Shown piece by piece: positions 39,145 through 50,699 of a stretch of DNA of 64,000 bases (positions within the stretch are counted from its first letter, which is position 1; each line of letters begins with the position of its first letter). The translations under genes were made by a program, and so were the position numbers. Location: the NCBI GenBank assembly GCA_025642065.1, contig JAODUP010000127.1:1-64000 (forward strand). Reading direction: 5' to 3'. The DNA is from Paralvinella palmiformis (taxonomy: Eukaryota; Annelida; Polychaeta; Terebellida; Alvinellidae). The notes beneath the pieces were generated by a model that saw only the letters and a list, made by a program, of their open reading frames with translations, did not search any database and was not told the DNA's origin.

Positions 39145-39180
<36 letters not shown>
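39145..39180. repeat. (TA)n microsatellite upstream of a SINE
   Basis: About 18 TA units immediately before the SINE at 39183. Confidence 0.96.
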
Positions 39181-39182
<2 letters not shown>

Positions 39183-39183
<1 letters not shown>

Positions 39184-39377
39184 AGGGGCGCCTCCGTGAT
39201 CTAGCGGTAGCGTGTTGGACCACAGATCACTACCACCAGTGTTCGAATCATGGCGTGGACATATCTGAAGGTTGTTTCGTCTTTCACTTCGTCTCATTAC
39301 CCTTTGGAAGTCCCTCGGCCCATTTAGCCTACCTTGTGCACAAAAGTGGCCGTAAAACATCAATCATCATCATCTTA
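39183..39377 (+). mobile_element. tRNA-derived SINE with (ATC)n tail
   Basis: The head has an A-box-like TGATCTAGCGGTAGCG (39198-39213) and a B-box GTGTTCGAATCATGG (39239-39253), the two internal pol III promoter elements, at tRNA spacing. The body (CTTTCACTTCGTCTCATTAC, then TTTAGCCTACCTTGTGCAC) matches fragments at 18850-18900 and 42565-42620. It ends in an ATC-rich tail. It looks like an intact SINE of about 195 bp. It is not a functional tRNA: I could not pair an acceptor stem. Confidence 0.8.
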
Positions 39378-39595
39378 TGAGTGAACAAAGTTTTACATTT
39401 TACCAGAACGGTACAGACAAAATCCTAATTGTTCTACTTATAAACCCTTTCACTGATTGAAAATTGGATTTGAAAAAATACTGATCGATAGATAAAGAAC
39501 ACCTAACTGTACAGGAAAGCCACCCCTTGAGATACGTACAACTCCAGCTAGGCACTTCTGTATTTTCATTTAAACTCGTCACACACCGGCGATTA

Positions 39596-40754
39596 CAGGA
39601 CCGATAAAATCGATTACCATTACTTAGGAATACCATGATTACGATTACGGTTACATTCATTCTGAATGTTATCGATTACGATCACATTATAAAGTAATCA
39701 TGATTACAATGATGATTACAATATATAAAACAGAAACGTGAAAGTTACATATATAATACATGTATAATACCGATATAAACATGCTACCCTGTTTGCATGT
39801 TGCTTTGTAATAACCAGACACACTTTTTGGTATGTTCTTGAAGTGAATATTTACAAAAGACTTTGATGCCATTTTACAATATTAATTTGTTTTAATATTT
39901 CTGAGATGAATATTTACCATAGAGCAAAGAAGCAAATAATGCACAGGTATTCACATAAATAACGGAGATTAGTGCAAACTGGGATTAGTGCAAATAACAT
40001 AAATAATGTAATTAGAATATAGTCAAACTCCCAAATCCGACCCCCACCTGTAACTTGACCATCTCTGTAAATGGACCACTTTTGCACAATCTTACTATGC
40101 TTTAAATTACATTTTTCTTCTATACCTCGGCCACCTCCTAACTCCGTACTTCGACCTTTGATCTCCGTCTAATGCCCACGTATGTCATCCCGTATGTCAA
40201 TCTGGGGCCAACATGTAGCCTTGTTTATGTTCACTATCGCTTTAATTTATTTGGCTGCTGGCCAATCAGGATCGTTTGGAGCTGTAGTTAAAACGACGGT
40301 GTCAGAAAGAAGCCATCCACGATTCATGGCTGTGTGACTAGTTTGGAGGGTTTAACCGTGTGAAGACAACACGAGTTAATATGAAATGCCTTTTTATATG
40401 ACTTATAATAGCGGCAACATCTGAAGCAGTCTTCCAAACATTTTCCTTTCATGTTCATAGAACAAATAAACTGACAATTCACCATGTGTATAAATATCAA
40501 CTGGTAAATCAGTGATATTGTTATCTTTTGCCTTACATACTAAACCATATCTCTTGCATAATATACCATTATAAATGATCAAACACCTTGTGTAATCGTG
40601 AAAGTAATCGCTGATTATGATTACATTTACAATGTAATCGATTACTATTATGATGGCATTGCATCTGGAATTGGTGATTACTATTATGATTACATGAGAT
40701 CATGTAATCGGTTCAAATTGATTACGATTACCGATTCAGATTACCCCAACCCTG
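39596..40754. mobile_element. Non-autonomous hAT-like DNA transposon with GATTAC subterminal repeats
   Basis: The right end reads CCAACCCTG (inverted CAGGGTTGG, a common hAT terminus), and the left end begins CAGGACCGATAAAATCGATT. Both ends are packed with direct and inverted GATTAC/GTAATC motifs (39601-39720 and 40589-40745), a subterminal pattern usual in hAT elements. The 8-bp flanks (GGCGATTA and GTCCTATA) agree at only 4 of 8 positions, so a target duplication is not shown. A short minus-strand frame inside (39687-39872) starts MASKSF and contains KATCKQG, faintly like a BED finger. I would not call it a gene. Confidence 0.5.
40016..40230. mobile_element. Possible nested pogo-like remnant
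   Basis: AGTCAAACTCCCAAATCCGACC at its left edge and repeats such as GTAACTTGACCATC and CTCCGTACTTCGACC give the look of pogo/Tigger termini. It lies inside the hAT-like element, so would be a nested insertion. No transposase or inverted partner is visible. Confidence 0.28.
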
Positions 40755-40789
40755 GTCCTATATTCACTACACTCATCGCTCCGGGCAAT

Positions 40790-41700
40790 ACAGGATTGAA
40801 CATTCCATCCTAGTGTTTCCAACTTCTACTGCTAGGATTCAAAATTCCCAACATTACCCAACTACTCCTGAACTGTGATGGAGACTCAACATTACTGATA
40901 TTTAATCGCTGACCTTGTGGAAGATAGGCTCTAAAGTTGAAAGTTCAACTTATCAATCGTTATAGCAAGCAGTTTTGTATTGCCTAATATGAATATAAAC
41001 ACTTACCTATTTCAGGCTTCTTTATTGTGGCTGACAGCATCGTCCTTCCACATTTGTGACAAACTGTAATCCCATTTTCTAAGTCTTTATTTATATCATT
41101 CTTGCATTAAGCTGAGAAGGTGCCTCTTCCTGTGATGGCGAGTAACAACATAATTGGTTGATTGATTGTATGTGTTTAATGCAAAGAGCCCATTGCATGT
41201 TGCCTGTTATGTAACTATCATAAAAAGCAAATCCGTGTCCTTTGCCACAAGTGCTGTTTATTAAGTAGTGAGCATCACCTTTACTCTAACAACAAGCAAT
41301 ACTTAAACTGGTGAACCCATACTTCAGTTTGCTGATTAACTGTTTCTTGTTGTTATGATTTTCTAACAATAAATGTTGATTACTAGTGAATGAGATGATG
41401 AGGTTTGTGTAACCAGCAAAGGAAACAATACACCTATTTGAATACTTATTGATCATGTGAGGAGCATTATTACCACAAATTCAACTTTCTTGATTCTTTC
41501 CATGAGTTTTGCTTATGGACTTATTTTATTTGCAAGACACAGAGATAATACATTTGTGGACATTTAATCGACGTAATAACCCGAACACCTATTCAGGTTA
41601 TAATAATGGGAAGCTACATTAATACTCTTACAACATATCACGCTTAAGAGTTGGGTACATTTTTTGACGTAGATTGATCTTCACCTACAAGAAATAAAAT
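40790..41700 (+). repeat. W module, diverged (copy 4)
   Basis: Matches 28500-29480 at lower identity: CATTCCATC, CTTATCAAT, TATTGTGGCTGRYA, AAGTAGTGAGCATCA, TATAATAATGGGAAGCT. It lacks the left part of W seen in copies 1 and 3. Confidence 0.7.
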
Positions 41701-42049
41701 CAAAGAACTAAATATTTGGTTTTTATATTGACCAGTATCTATCATAGAAGCACCATTTTGCATATACATACTAACATAACTGAACCGTCTATTTACAACC
41801 AAACATTTACAAACTTTCTTTTTAACGTAAAGTCCAAGAACTTCATATTTTGCTATTATTCATCAATACATATCTATACATCAATACATATCTATAATTT
41901 TTACATAAAAAGTTTCATATAGCCGTCATATATCCACTATTTAAAATACGTTCAGCATTCTTAAAAGTAATTAGTTATGTAATTATAAAGTGATATTATT
42001 TATGAATGGTCGTACTATGAACAGATTACCTTAGACTTATTTAACAATA

Positions 42050-43270
42050 TCACATAATTTAATTTGAAGTTTATAACGAAATATATTTCAAAATATCGCT
42101 TTAAATGCGAAACAAAGAGAACTTACTACTAGGTTATGCTGGGTGGGTAAAATACCTAAAAACTATTCTTACAATATTGCCTTCTGTTATAGTAATATAT
42201 ATTCGTGTAAAGTTTCTACTGATCCACAACGACGTCGAAATCCATACCTGGACTTTATTATTTCGAGATTCATATACTATTGTGTTAGGTATTCAGAAGG
42301 AATACAGCATCAGCTACGATCAATTATCCATGATTTTCAATATTTTGTACATTCTGTTAATATATCATTTATATCTGTTAAACCATTTGAACAAATGAAA
42401 TAACAGTATTAGTAATAGGAGTTATGTCTTTTCGTTATTTATTTTGTTACTTGCATATTATTATTGTTTGGACCATGCCCATACACACAACGGTAGAGCA
42501 GGTTGCCATAGATATGTGGAACCTCAGTTCGAATCCACACCTATATCCAAAGAATTATATCTTTCATTTCGCCTCACTCACTTCGGATATTACTTTGATT
42601 TTAGGCTTGTGCAGAAATGTGGTAATAAATTTAAAACATTTACATGTTATGTGTATTTAGTTTAATTGACTATATAACATGTAAATTTAGAAAATTATAA
42701 AAAATAGCATCCCGTTTTGAATGTTGTGTTCTTGCTTAAAGTTCTATATTACTACGCCATCTTAAATTTGGTAATAAATATATACAACTCGCATTATAAT
42801 ACACAGAATATTTCGAAAAATATTTTTTTTAAATGGTTCTTTTTACCCTCTTCCAATGGTATCATCCGATATAATACACGAAACACAGAATCTGATGCGG
42901 GTGGAATAATCCCAGAATTCGTCGTCTGGATAGCTGCGACCCTGATGAATCGGACACAAAAAATAAATGTCATAACCATATCCTAATATTGTGAAATGGT
43001 ATTCTATGAATAAAGGATTGTGTTAGAATCAACTGACACTTTAAAATAGGTGTATTGACAACAATTAATTATCTAAAACGACTAATATCAACGAATAAAA
43101 TATATGTTCAACCAATTATAATTGTATGCCTCTATGTCACTGACGTATTGTTATGTTTAACTCAATATAACATATTTAATGTACTCAAATACATAATTTG
43201 TCATACTGTATATTCATGTTATAAATATTTCGTAAATGAATAGCAATGTAAAAGTTAGTAATTCAGATTA
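42050..43270 (+). repeat. Y module (copy 4) with SINE remnant
   Basis: Collinear with 18330-19560. A SINE head and body lie at 42485-42640: ACGGTAGAGCAGG as A-box-like, CAGTTCGAATCC as B-box, then CTTTCATTTCGCCTCACTC. The several 60-97 residue frames here overlap one another and have no recognisable domain. Their counterparts in copy 2 are interrupted, so I do not annotate them as genes. Confidence 0.75.
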
Positions 43271-43271
43271 T

Positions 43272-43359
<88 letters not shown>
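43271..43359. repeat. (CA)n-(TA)n microsatellite at the right border of Y
   Basis: CA units to 43293, then about 33 TA units. To its right begins the island that shares nothing with the rest of the window. Confidence 0.97.
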
Positions 43360-43363
<4 letters not shown>

Positions 43364-43369
43364 CTATCT

Positions 43370-43837
43370 ATTAATCTAGTTTTCTAGCTATGCGTATAAC
43401 TAAACTGCATTTCCTTATTTCATGCTAACCGCCACCCACCTACCAACCTTTTATCATTTAACGTATTAACCCAATAATACTTTTCAGTTCATAACAGTTA
43501 TAAAGATTACCGTTAATTAGTGGTAAAGAATTATATTTGTACTTTATAAAAGACTGCCGTCTATTTATTTAAACAGCAATATAACATATCTAAATATAGA
43601 ACGCACCGCAGTTAGTTTTGCACTACTACGTGCAGGCGAAGTACAAACAAGCCACAAGGCACTTTGTGTTGTTATTGGAAAATGATCTGTTCTTGCCGCA
43701 ATCTCCCATCTGACATCATGTTGAACATCTACGACTTCTAAAGCTCTCCGCGGTGAGAAAGAGAGTGATGGAGATATAGATAGACATATAGATATATAGA
43801 CAGATAGATAGATAAATAGATAATAGATGAGACAAAA

Positions 43838-43902
<65 letters not shown>

Positions 43903-44380
43903 CTTTTATAATAGCTTTGTTATATATAATCACAGAACAGTGGTAATAGGTCAGTACCAAGTGAACTATATGTGTAGTCCATTTTCTATTTTGTGAAGCT
44001 ACGAATTTTCTATATTATATTGTTTTATGGTGGATTTGTCATCGTACGGGTTGATGAAATCCAGTTGTGTTGTCCTTCCGGAGATCTTGGGGAAAGTTGT
44101 TGTATATGCAAATTAGTGCCGCCATTATCAAAAAATATATTTTGTTTAATAATGTCGAAAGTATGCATGATCCTGTCACAAACATGCTGTCCATACCTAT
44201 GTTTTCAGGGTCAATGATTAGGATTAACATTATTAGGAACTATTAGCATATATATTTATTCCAATTGTGCAAATTAGCCACCAACATTATCACAAAACCT
44301 AGTTTCTTCAATATCTCAGACAGTATATGCATGATAATGAGATAAAAGTTGTGTCTACATCCACATTTTCATGTTCCAAG
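43370..44380. other. Left part of unmatched island; no confirmed gene
   Basis: The stretch 43600-43770 is less AT-rich than its surroundings and is open on the minus strand for about 60 residues (part of 43565-43960), but I recognise no domain. GATA and TA runs follow at 43770-43900. A diverged tandem pair begins at about 44109 (GCAAATTAGTGCC) and 44272 (GCAAATTAGCCAC), each reaching GCATGAT, giving a period of about 163 bp. Confidence 0.45.
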
Positions 44381-44945
44381 ATTATACTAAAGACAACTTA
44401 ATAGTTATAAAATGCATATTTTTAAATGTTATGCCAATAGCATCATTACCGAAAAACGTATACCATTAGGTATATTGGTGCACTTTTTAATATCTATGAT
44501 CAATCAGAGTAGCTTGTGTATAGGTACACTCAGGTTGGTTTATGAATAACTGGCAAAAACCTCAAGATAAAATACCATCAATACAGTACCTAGTTTTATC
44601 ATTAGTTCTAGATTTCAGATAATAGATGTTAATATTACCAAGAATCAAACTGGATTTACCTTCAGAATTAATAATTTTCATAATATCAAACAGAGTAGAG
44701 GAAAAATATATCAACATCAGCACATGTTCAGGTGTTGGGTCTATAAATGACACCAACAATTTATTTCTCACGACATTCATCTTCCATTTTGATAAATAGT
44801 CAATCATAAGCATGTGAAATGAATACACACAGATCTTCTCTAACTTTGAAATTAATTGAGTGCTTTATTAATAGACCCATGCCACCTCTAACGTCATCAT
44901 TTCTACATCATGTTATATTATTGTAATATTCAGAAATAATGACAC
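44380..44945 (-). pseudogene. LINE endonuclease (EEP) domain relic
   Basis: Read on the minus strand. From about 44920 the frame RNDDVRGGMGLLIKHSINFKVREDL appears in pieces, a typical EEP strand region. After a frame change, 44828-44562 contains SSTLFDIMKIINSEGK and LILGNINIYYL, where the family normally has GDINID; the catalytic Asp reads Asn. Beyond the stop, TYTQATLIDH is recognisable at about 44500, a common LINE EEP motif before the final His. The wording differs from the LINE at 21115, so this is a second family. No RT follows in the expected direction. Confidence 0.78.
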
Positions 44946-46385
44946 AGAGGTGCCCCGCTCACTCCAATTATATCCCAAAAATTCTTTATTAATGTCTATC
45001 TAATAATGGACGTTCTTTATTGCTAAGATTCTGAAGATTTTTTAAAATTCTTTCTTCATCTTTCTGTGCAGACACTAAGTATGGGGTGAAATACATTTGT
45101 ATTTGTATTTGAAAGTATTTAAATACTTTTTTCAAGTATTTGTATTTGAACTTACCATAAAGAAAAGTATTTATATTTGTATTTAACAACTTTCACAAAG
45201 TATTTAATTTTTCAAAACATCTTCAAACACATTAAAATACTTTTCTAAAATTATTTCATGTTTTGATCTGAATGTTTTGTCACCAACATGATTTGTTTCG
45301 GGAATTAATATGATCACTGAAGTGCACACACACAACCATGAAGGAATTGTCTTCTCTCTGTGATCATAAAGAATTGCAATTAATGATATCGTTTATGTAA
45401 TGACTTCTGCCGGCTTCCTTGTCAATCAAAGGGAGAATATCCTCAATTATATGTAGTATAATTAGATGAGATCAAAGGATAATATGAAACATCTTGTGAG
45501 TAAATCCAATGAGCAGATCTCATCTTTCCACGTCTGACTAATGAGAATTTTGAACATCTTATGTTCCTCAGGTGTAATCAACAAAAAATTCATAAATTGA
45601 TGTGACAAATCTAGTTGATGCTGTATCAGAATAAAAAGCAAAGGAAAAACAATGAATTTGTGAAATTAATTATCGCATTTCCGCATATACACAACACAAT
45701 ACCAATGTGTTTCTTGATATATGGTCCATTGAAACAATAAAAGTCAATATGCGAGCTAAATATATAAAAACTCATTAATTATTCATGCTGGCAGCTTTTA
45801 TGCTAATCATCACTTGTTGGCTTCCCAACTACAGAATAACAAATAAATGAAGGCTGTTGGACGAGAGGTGTATGCCAACAGTCTTACCCTGATATGACCT
45901 GGGCAATTTGGAGCAAACAGGTACAGATGGAAATGGCACTTTAGCAGCATTAGGTTGAGCACAGACATAGATGCTCAATTTCTGCTCTGTTTAGTAATTA
46001 GTAATAACATTTATTGTTTGGACACATTTTTATGTCATAAAGCATTAGCAGTGACCAGTAATTAAATAAAATATATCAATTTGCCTTTTCCCTTTCATAA
46101 TCATAATATTGCAAAGCTCTTTATACTTATATTGCATACTGTCATGATGATGGTATAACATTAAATTTTTAAGTTTCTTGTAAAGTTGAAAATTATTTAA
46201 TGCTTTAGGTAAAATAAACATTAACAATGCATAAGATCAAGTACTTTACCTTGAGTAAATATGATATCTTAACTTAGACTTGATTGGTGGTGCTGAGGAA
46301 ATACATTATACATGATTATCTAATGCTGTTTTAACCAAATTAATTAACTGATACTACTTTTAAAGATGTAAATCTGTTACATCTA
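44945..46385. other. No gene seen; cluster of TATTTG motifs
   Basis: AT-rich. Between 45095 and 45240 the motif GTATTTG/CAAATAC and its inverse (AAATACTTTT) occur repeatedly in both orientations. This resembles subterminal regions of DNA transposons, but no ends were found. The rest has no supported frame. Confidence 0.5.
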
Positions 46386-46389
46386 TAGA

Positions 46390-46475
46390 ATTAGTTATTG
46401 TGAAGCGCCTTAGAGTAACCTTCTTACAGGTTATATAGGGCGCTATATAAATTGTGTATATTATTATATGAAAAA
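46390..46475 (+). mobile_element. LINE/SINE-type 3' tail remnant
   Basis: TGTGAAGCGCCTTAGAG, then AGGGCGCTATATAAATTG and a short TATTATTA tail. This kind of GCGC-stem end with a triplet tail is common at the 3' end of invertebrate LINEs and their SINEs. It differs from the 3' UTR at 28089-28305. Confidence 0.5.
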
Positions 46476-47664
46476 CCCCAGTGCGATAAAACATAAATCA
46501 CTTGTCAGCAGACATATAATATTTGAAATAATGTATATTAACATTTGTACTATCTTGATATCTAAATAATATCATTTAAGTAGCCAAATTTATAATAATG
46601 TACAAGAATCCTTGTTATAAGTTTTAAAAGGGAGTCGTTCATATCTGATATGAATATGATTAACTATCATACATTCATTGTCAGAACAGGATTCTTCTTC
46701 AAATTATGCAATGCAAAACACAAGCATATATTAGGAATATCACGTGTTATGAATCAAACTTATTTAACTTTATCACAGTAAGCTCTAAATCAATGTTAAC
46801 ATGTGTTATTCAACATAGTAACAGACTAATATCTTCAGGTACAAAAGTCTCTTTAATTATTCTGCAAGAAAATAAATAATATATGATAAGTAATTGGATT
46901 CAGTTGACCCCATGTCTTTAACAAGAACCAAAATATAGTTTTTAATTAAATTTCATCAAGCATGGAAGCGTAAAGCCATATTTCACCGCATCCGTCCAAC
47001 ATAGTTAAATCATGAGCATGTTTAGGGCATGGTAAATATTATTGATCTACATTTTAATCTGCTTACTTTAAGCAGAACCAGCAACGGATACAAGTAGACA
47101 AACCAATGCATTTTGGGTGTTTGTGCAGAAGTAAAAATAACTTAATAATTATTAGCCTTACCAGAGAGTCTTTTCTCTGCGTCTCCGGTAGAACAAATAG
47201 AATCATGATATCTGTTTTTTCTCTCGGTTTTCATCCTTTTTTTGAAATTCACTCCCCAACATACTCCAAGAGAAACTTCTCTGTTTTGAACTGTTCAGCT
47301 GCAAATACACCAACACCTGAATCATAATGAATTTCTGGTTAACAACCTGGTAAACCTCTTAATTATGATATATTGAGGCAGGTTTTCCAAGAAAGAATTC
47401 CAATATAAACTTAAAAATAACAATATGGGTTTTAAATGCAGTAGATTACCGGTAGTTCATTATAATGGTTTGATATGGTGTCAGGGTGCTTATTTTGTAA
47501 TGAAGTCCCCAGGTCCTGACATGCTATTGGTCAATATCTCTAGTCATACACATGTTTATTTATGAACTAACACATATTGTAACAATGATGTCCTGTCACC
47601 TCAGTACTTATTTGAGAACATGCATTATAATGTGCTCCTACAATATATTCTGTATATATGCTTG

Positions 47665-47729
<65 letters not shown>

Positions 47730-48280
47730 TATATATATATATATATAAATCAAAGCAATGTCTTCGAAACATGGCCAGTTTCAAAGCCATTGTGATTCAG
47801 TCCTAGCCTGACTGTAACTATACTTGCTCTCAGCTGAAATCAAGGATATGTTTTAAGATTAATAAATTTTTTAAGTAATCAAATGAAATTGTAAAGTGTA
47901 GAGTACTCATACATTCATTGAGCATGTTTGCTTAGTATATCAGCATATTTAAATTCTTTTCCATGAGTCCATGCCATTCTTACCCTCTAATTTGGAATTG
48001 AACCATACATTTGTTTGAACTCTGCTGAAATGGGTTCAAGTAAATAGTAGTGTTTTGCCTAACAATAACACACAGATAATATATAAACTGTATACTACAG
48101 ACTTGAAAATAAATATGGAATATAATTTTATTGTTTGTTATTTCTTACTTTGAATTATGTTTTTACAGCGAAGGTATAAAGATATGTGAAGTTTGTGTAT
48201 TTATCGATATAATTATCCTATAAAGAATATATTGATGCCTTTGAAAGACTATGGGTATTCTGAATCATGTTGAATATAGT
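46475..48280. other. No gene seen; (TA)n at 47666-47747
   Basis: AT-rich unmatched sequence. A TA run of about 40 units with one AAA interruption lies at 47666-47747. The short frames have no recognisable product. Confidence 0.5.
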
Positions 48281-48426
48281 GAAATATGATTATTATTGGC
48301 AAAATGCTAAATATACGACAAATGGAGCCGTTAAGCAATGCATTAAATAAAGCAGGAATATTTCAGGAAATCGACTTCAAACGTTCTGATTATTTAGGGC
48401 GTTCAATGAGGCACACGAATCACAGT

Positions 48427-49469
48427 TCAATGTTTGGTATGACCACCACGTGCACCGTACAGAGCTTTTACTCGTCCATCCATGCTGACAATAAGGGTTG
48501 CCAGGGTTTGAAGGGACAGAGCTTGCCATGCATCAATGACTGCCTGTCGCAATTCCGCCAGATTAATAGACTGGTTAGCACTTGCATCCATGATGCTTGT
48601 TACTTCGGACCACATGTTATCTATAGGATTCATATCCGGAGACACTGCTAGCCATTCCTTGTATTCGATCCCTTCATTTTCCATGAAATTGACCACTCTG
48701 CGAGCTCTTGAGGCCTGGCGTTGTCATCCTGGTACACAACATTATGCCCGAATGTCACGCGAGCAAATAGCATTAATCCTTCCTCCAGGATCTGTAGGTA
48801 CTGGTACTGATCCAGGTTTCCATCGACGATGTGAAGGTCTCATTTTCCACCATCGTGGAAAGCACCCCATATGGTAACTTCACGGCCCCCTGCTTGGACT
48901 CTTCATTATAGGGCTCGTGTTGCTGTTTGCGGACCCGGATACGATCGTCTATCCGGTAGAGCAGGAATCTGGATTCATCGCTGAAAATGACATGCTGCCA
49001 ATGACCTGGTCGTCAACGGGGATGGTTTCTAGCCCAATCCATACACGCCTGTTGATGTCTTTGAAACAATAAAAGTTTCTTCAGAGGTCTCCTGGCGAAG
49101 TAACTTGCACGGATCAATCGCATATTCACTAGCATTCTGGATATATGGATATTAGTGAACCGTAACCACTCAGCACGAAGGGTGTTTGCTGACCCGGTAC
49201 GCCCATTTCGGCACAAACGTAGCAGATCGTTAACGGTCTTCTCTTTCTGTTGTCTTACGAGGACGTCCGGGTCTATCTCTGGGTGTGGGTACGTCCGTCT
49301 CACAATTTCTCTTAAGCACCCTCGAGACTGTTCCCTGTTCTATCCCAAGAACTTGGGCAATGACCTTCTGTTTGGAATCCATACACCACATGGCAAGAAC
49401 TCGTCGATAAATTGCTTCATTAAAATGACGGACCATGGTGTCAACAAAGTTGCTAAACAATTTCGGCAA
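48427..49469 (-). pseudogene. Tc1-like (Tc1/mariner) transposase, frameshifted
   Basis: The coding length of about 1.04 kb fits the usual 340 residues. From the N-terminus (49469 downwards) come a helix-turn-helix region (YRRVLAMW...TVSRVLKR) and the GRPR hook RPGRPRKTT. After a frameshift near 49240 there is NDLLRLCRNG...NIHISRMLVNMRLIRA. Past a stop at 49013 comes VIFSDESRF (first catalytic Asp) at about 48988, then YQDDNARP (second Asp) near 48728. After another frameshift, SPDMNPIDNMWSEV (48652-48611) ends in GGHTKH and a stop. The third acidic residue is Asp where Tc1 relatives have Glu. There are at least two frameshifts and two stops, so it is inactive. I found no convincing terminal inverted repeats. 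Confidence 0.92.
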
Positions 49470-49499
49470 ATTTCGCAGTCACACCGAGTACAACCAGAG

Positions 49500-50598
49500 A
49501 TATGAATAGCCCTACCCCCTTATTTATAGAGCCTCAGATATCACGCCACATGGACCTTGTTTTTTTATTGGTCACCCATTCACTCAAAACAATACCATAT
49601 GTTGAAAATGTATGCCAAAATACTCGTCACATATCAATGATTACGCTGATAACACTGAACACTAAACACTAAACAATTGATCCTATTATGCTGTTCCACA
49701 AAAGAATGCGACAGATAAAGAATATATTCCATATTTATTTTCATGTCTGTATATTAATCGTAATGGCTCAAAGAAACAAGAAAAGATTTACTTTACTGTT
49801 AATCAATTATATTAAATATTTTCACATTTTCACAGCAGAATATATGGACCATTGTGAAAATTACTATTCATTTACAAGCAATTCCCTAATTAAATGAATG
49901 TAGACAAAGGTAGACTTTCTATATAAAAGTAATTCTATCAAAAACACAGGTCTTCAGGAGCAAAATCTAAATTATGTTTGATGTAGCTGGTGTGATGTAG
50001 CGGCAAGAATCCAAATTAAAATTTCCTGATTTGGATGTTTTGAGTATATTTAGGCTAATATATCATTAAGTATCATTCTATGTTGTATCATTCTATTTTA
50101 TAATCAACAAGATTCACAATGTTATGGCATTATGTCCGTTGATATTTGACTTTGGTTAAGGCGAAGCCAATGTTCATTTTTGAACCACTTCCAATTTCTA
50201 TATGCTTCATGATACCCTTGTTGTGGCACAAAGAATTTTTAGCATGAGCATTTCTAACCCATTACATTTTACACAAACACACAACCATTATCCATAAGCG
50301 AAAGGAGCACAGATAATTATCATGCTTATTTCATAGAGCCAGAGGCCTAGATCTGATATTAATTTTTCATTGAAGTCCCAATATCTGTTGTTGGTTATGA
50401 AAACACACAACAATTAAAATGTACCGCAGGTATAAGTACACACCTATAATTATGTATACAAATGGTGGAATGTAGTTGTTGTTTGGATATTTAGACATTT
50501 TACATTAAAATATAAATTATATGTAATAGTATACACTTTAGAACATCATTTATCACAATATGCGCAACAGTATTTTATCTGATTTGAAAACTTAAACT

Positions 50599-50599
<1 letters not shown>
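49500..50599. other. Right part of unmatched island; no gene seen
   Basis: The first 180 bp may include the 5' UTR and end of the Tc1-like element. The remainder is AT-rich with no supported frame. Confidence 0.5.

Positions 50600-50685
<86 letters not shown>
50600..50685. repeat. (TG)n microsatellite, about 42 units
   Basis: A pure TG run, the longest in the window, at the left border of P in copy 5, where copies 2 and 4 have (TA)n. Confidence 0.99.
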
Positions 50686-50688
<3 letters not shown>

Positions 50689-50699
50689 GTTTGTTGGAG

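Noticed and set aside
42105..42665. Overlapping plus-strand frames of 73-97 residues that might be a small gene
   Set aside because: They lie in the Y module, overlap each other in different frames, have no domain, and are interrupted in the homologous copy at 18330-18900.
48286..48877. Plus-strand open frames of 121 and 113 residues
   Set aside because: They lie opposite the Tc1-like transposase, whose minus-strand reading shows clear family motifs. They are shadows.
48290..49640. Terminal inverted repeats of the Tc1-like element (TTGGCA... near 48295 and 49620)
   Set aside because: Only a few scattered bases agree and no TA target duplication can be fixed, so the ends were not annotated.
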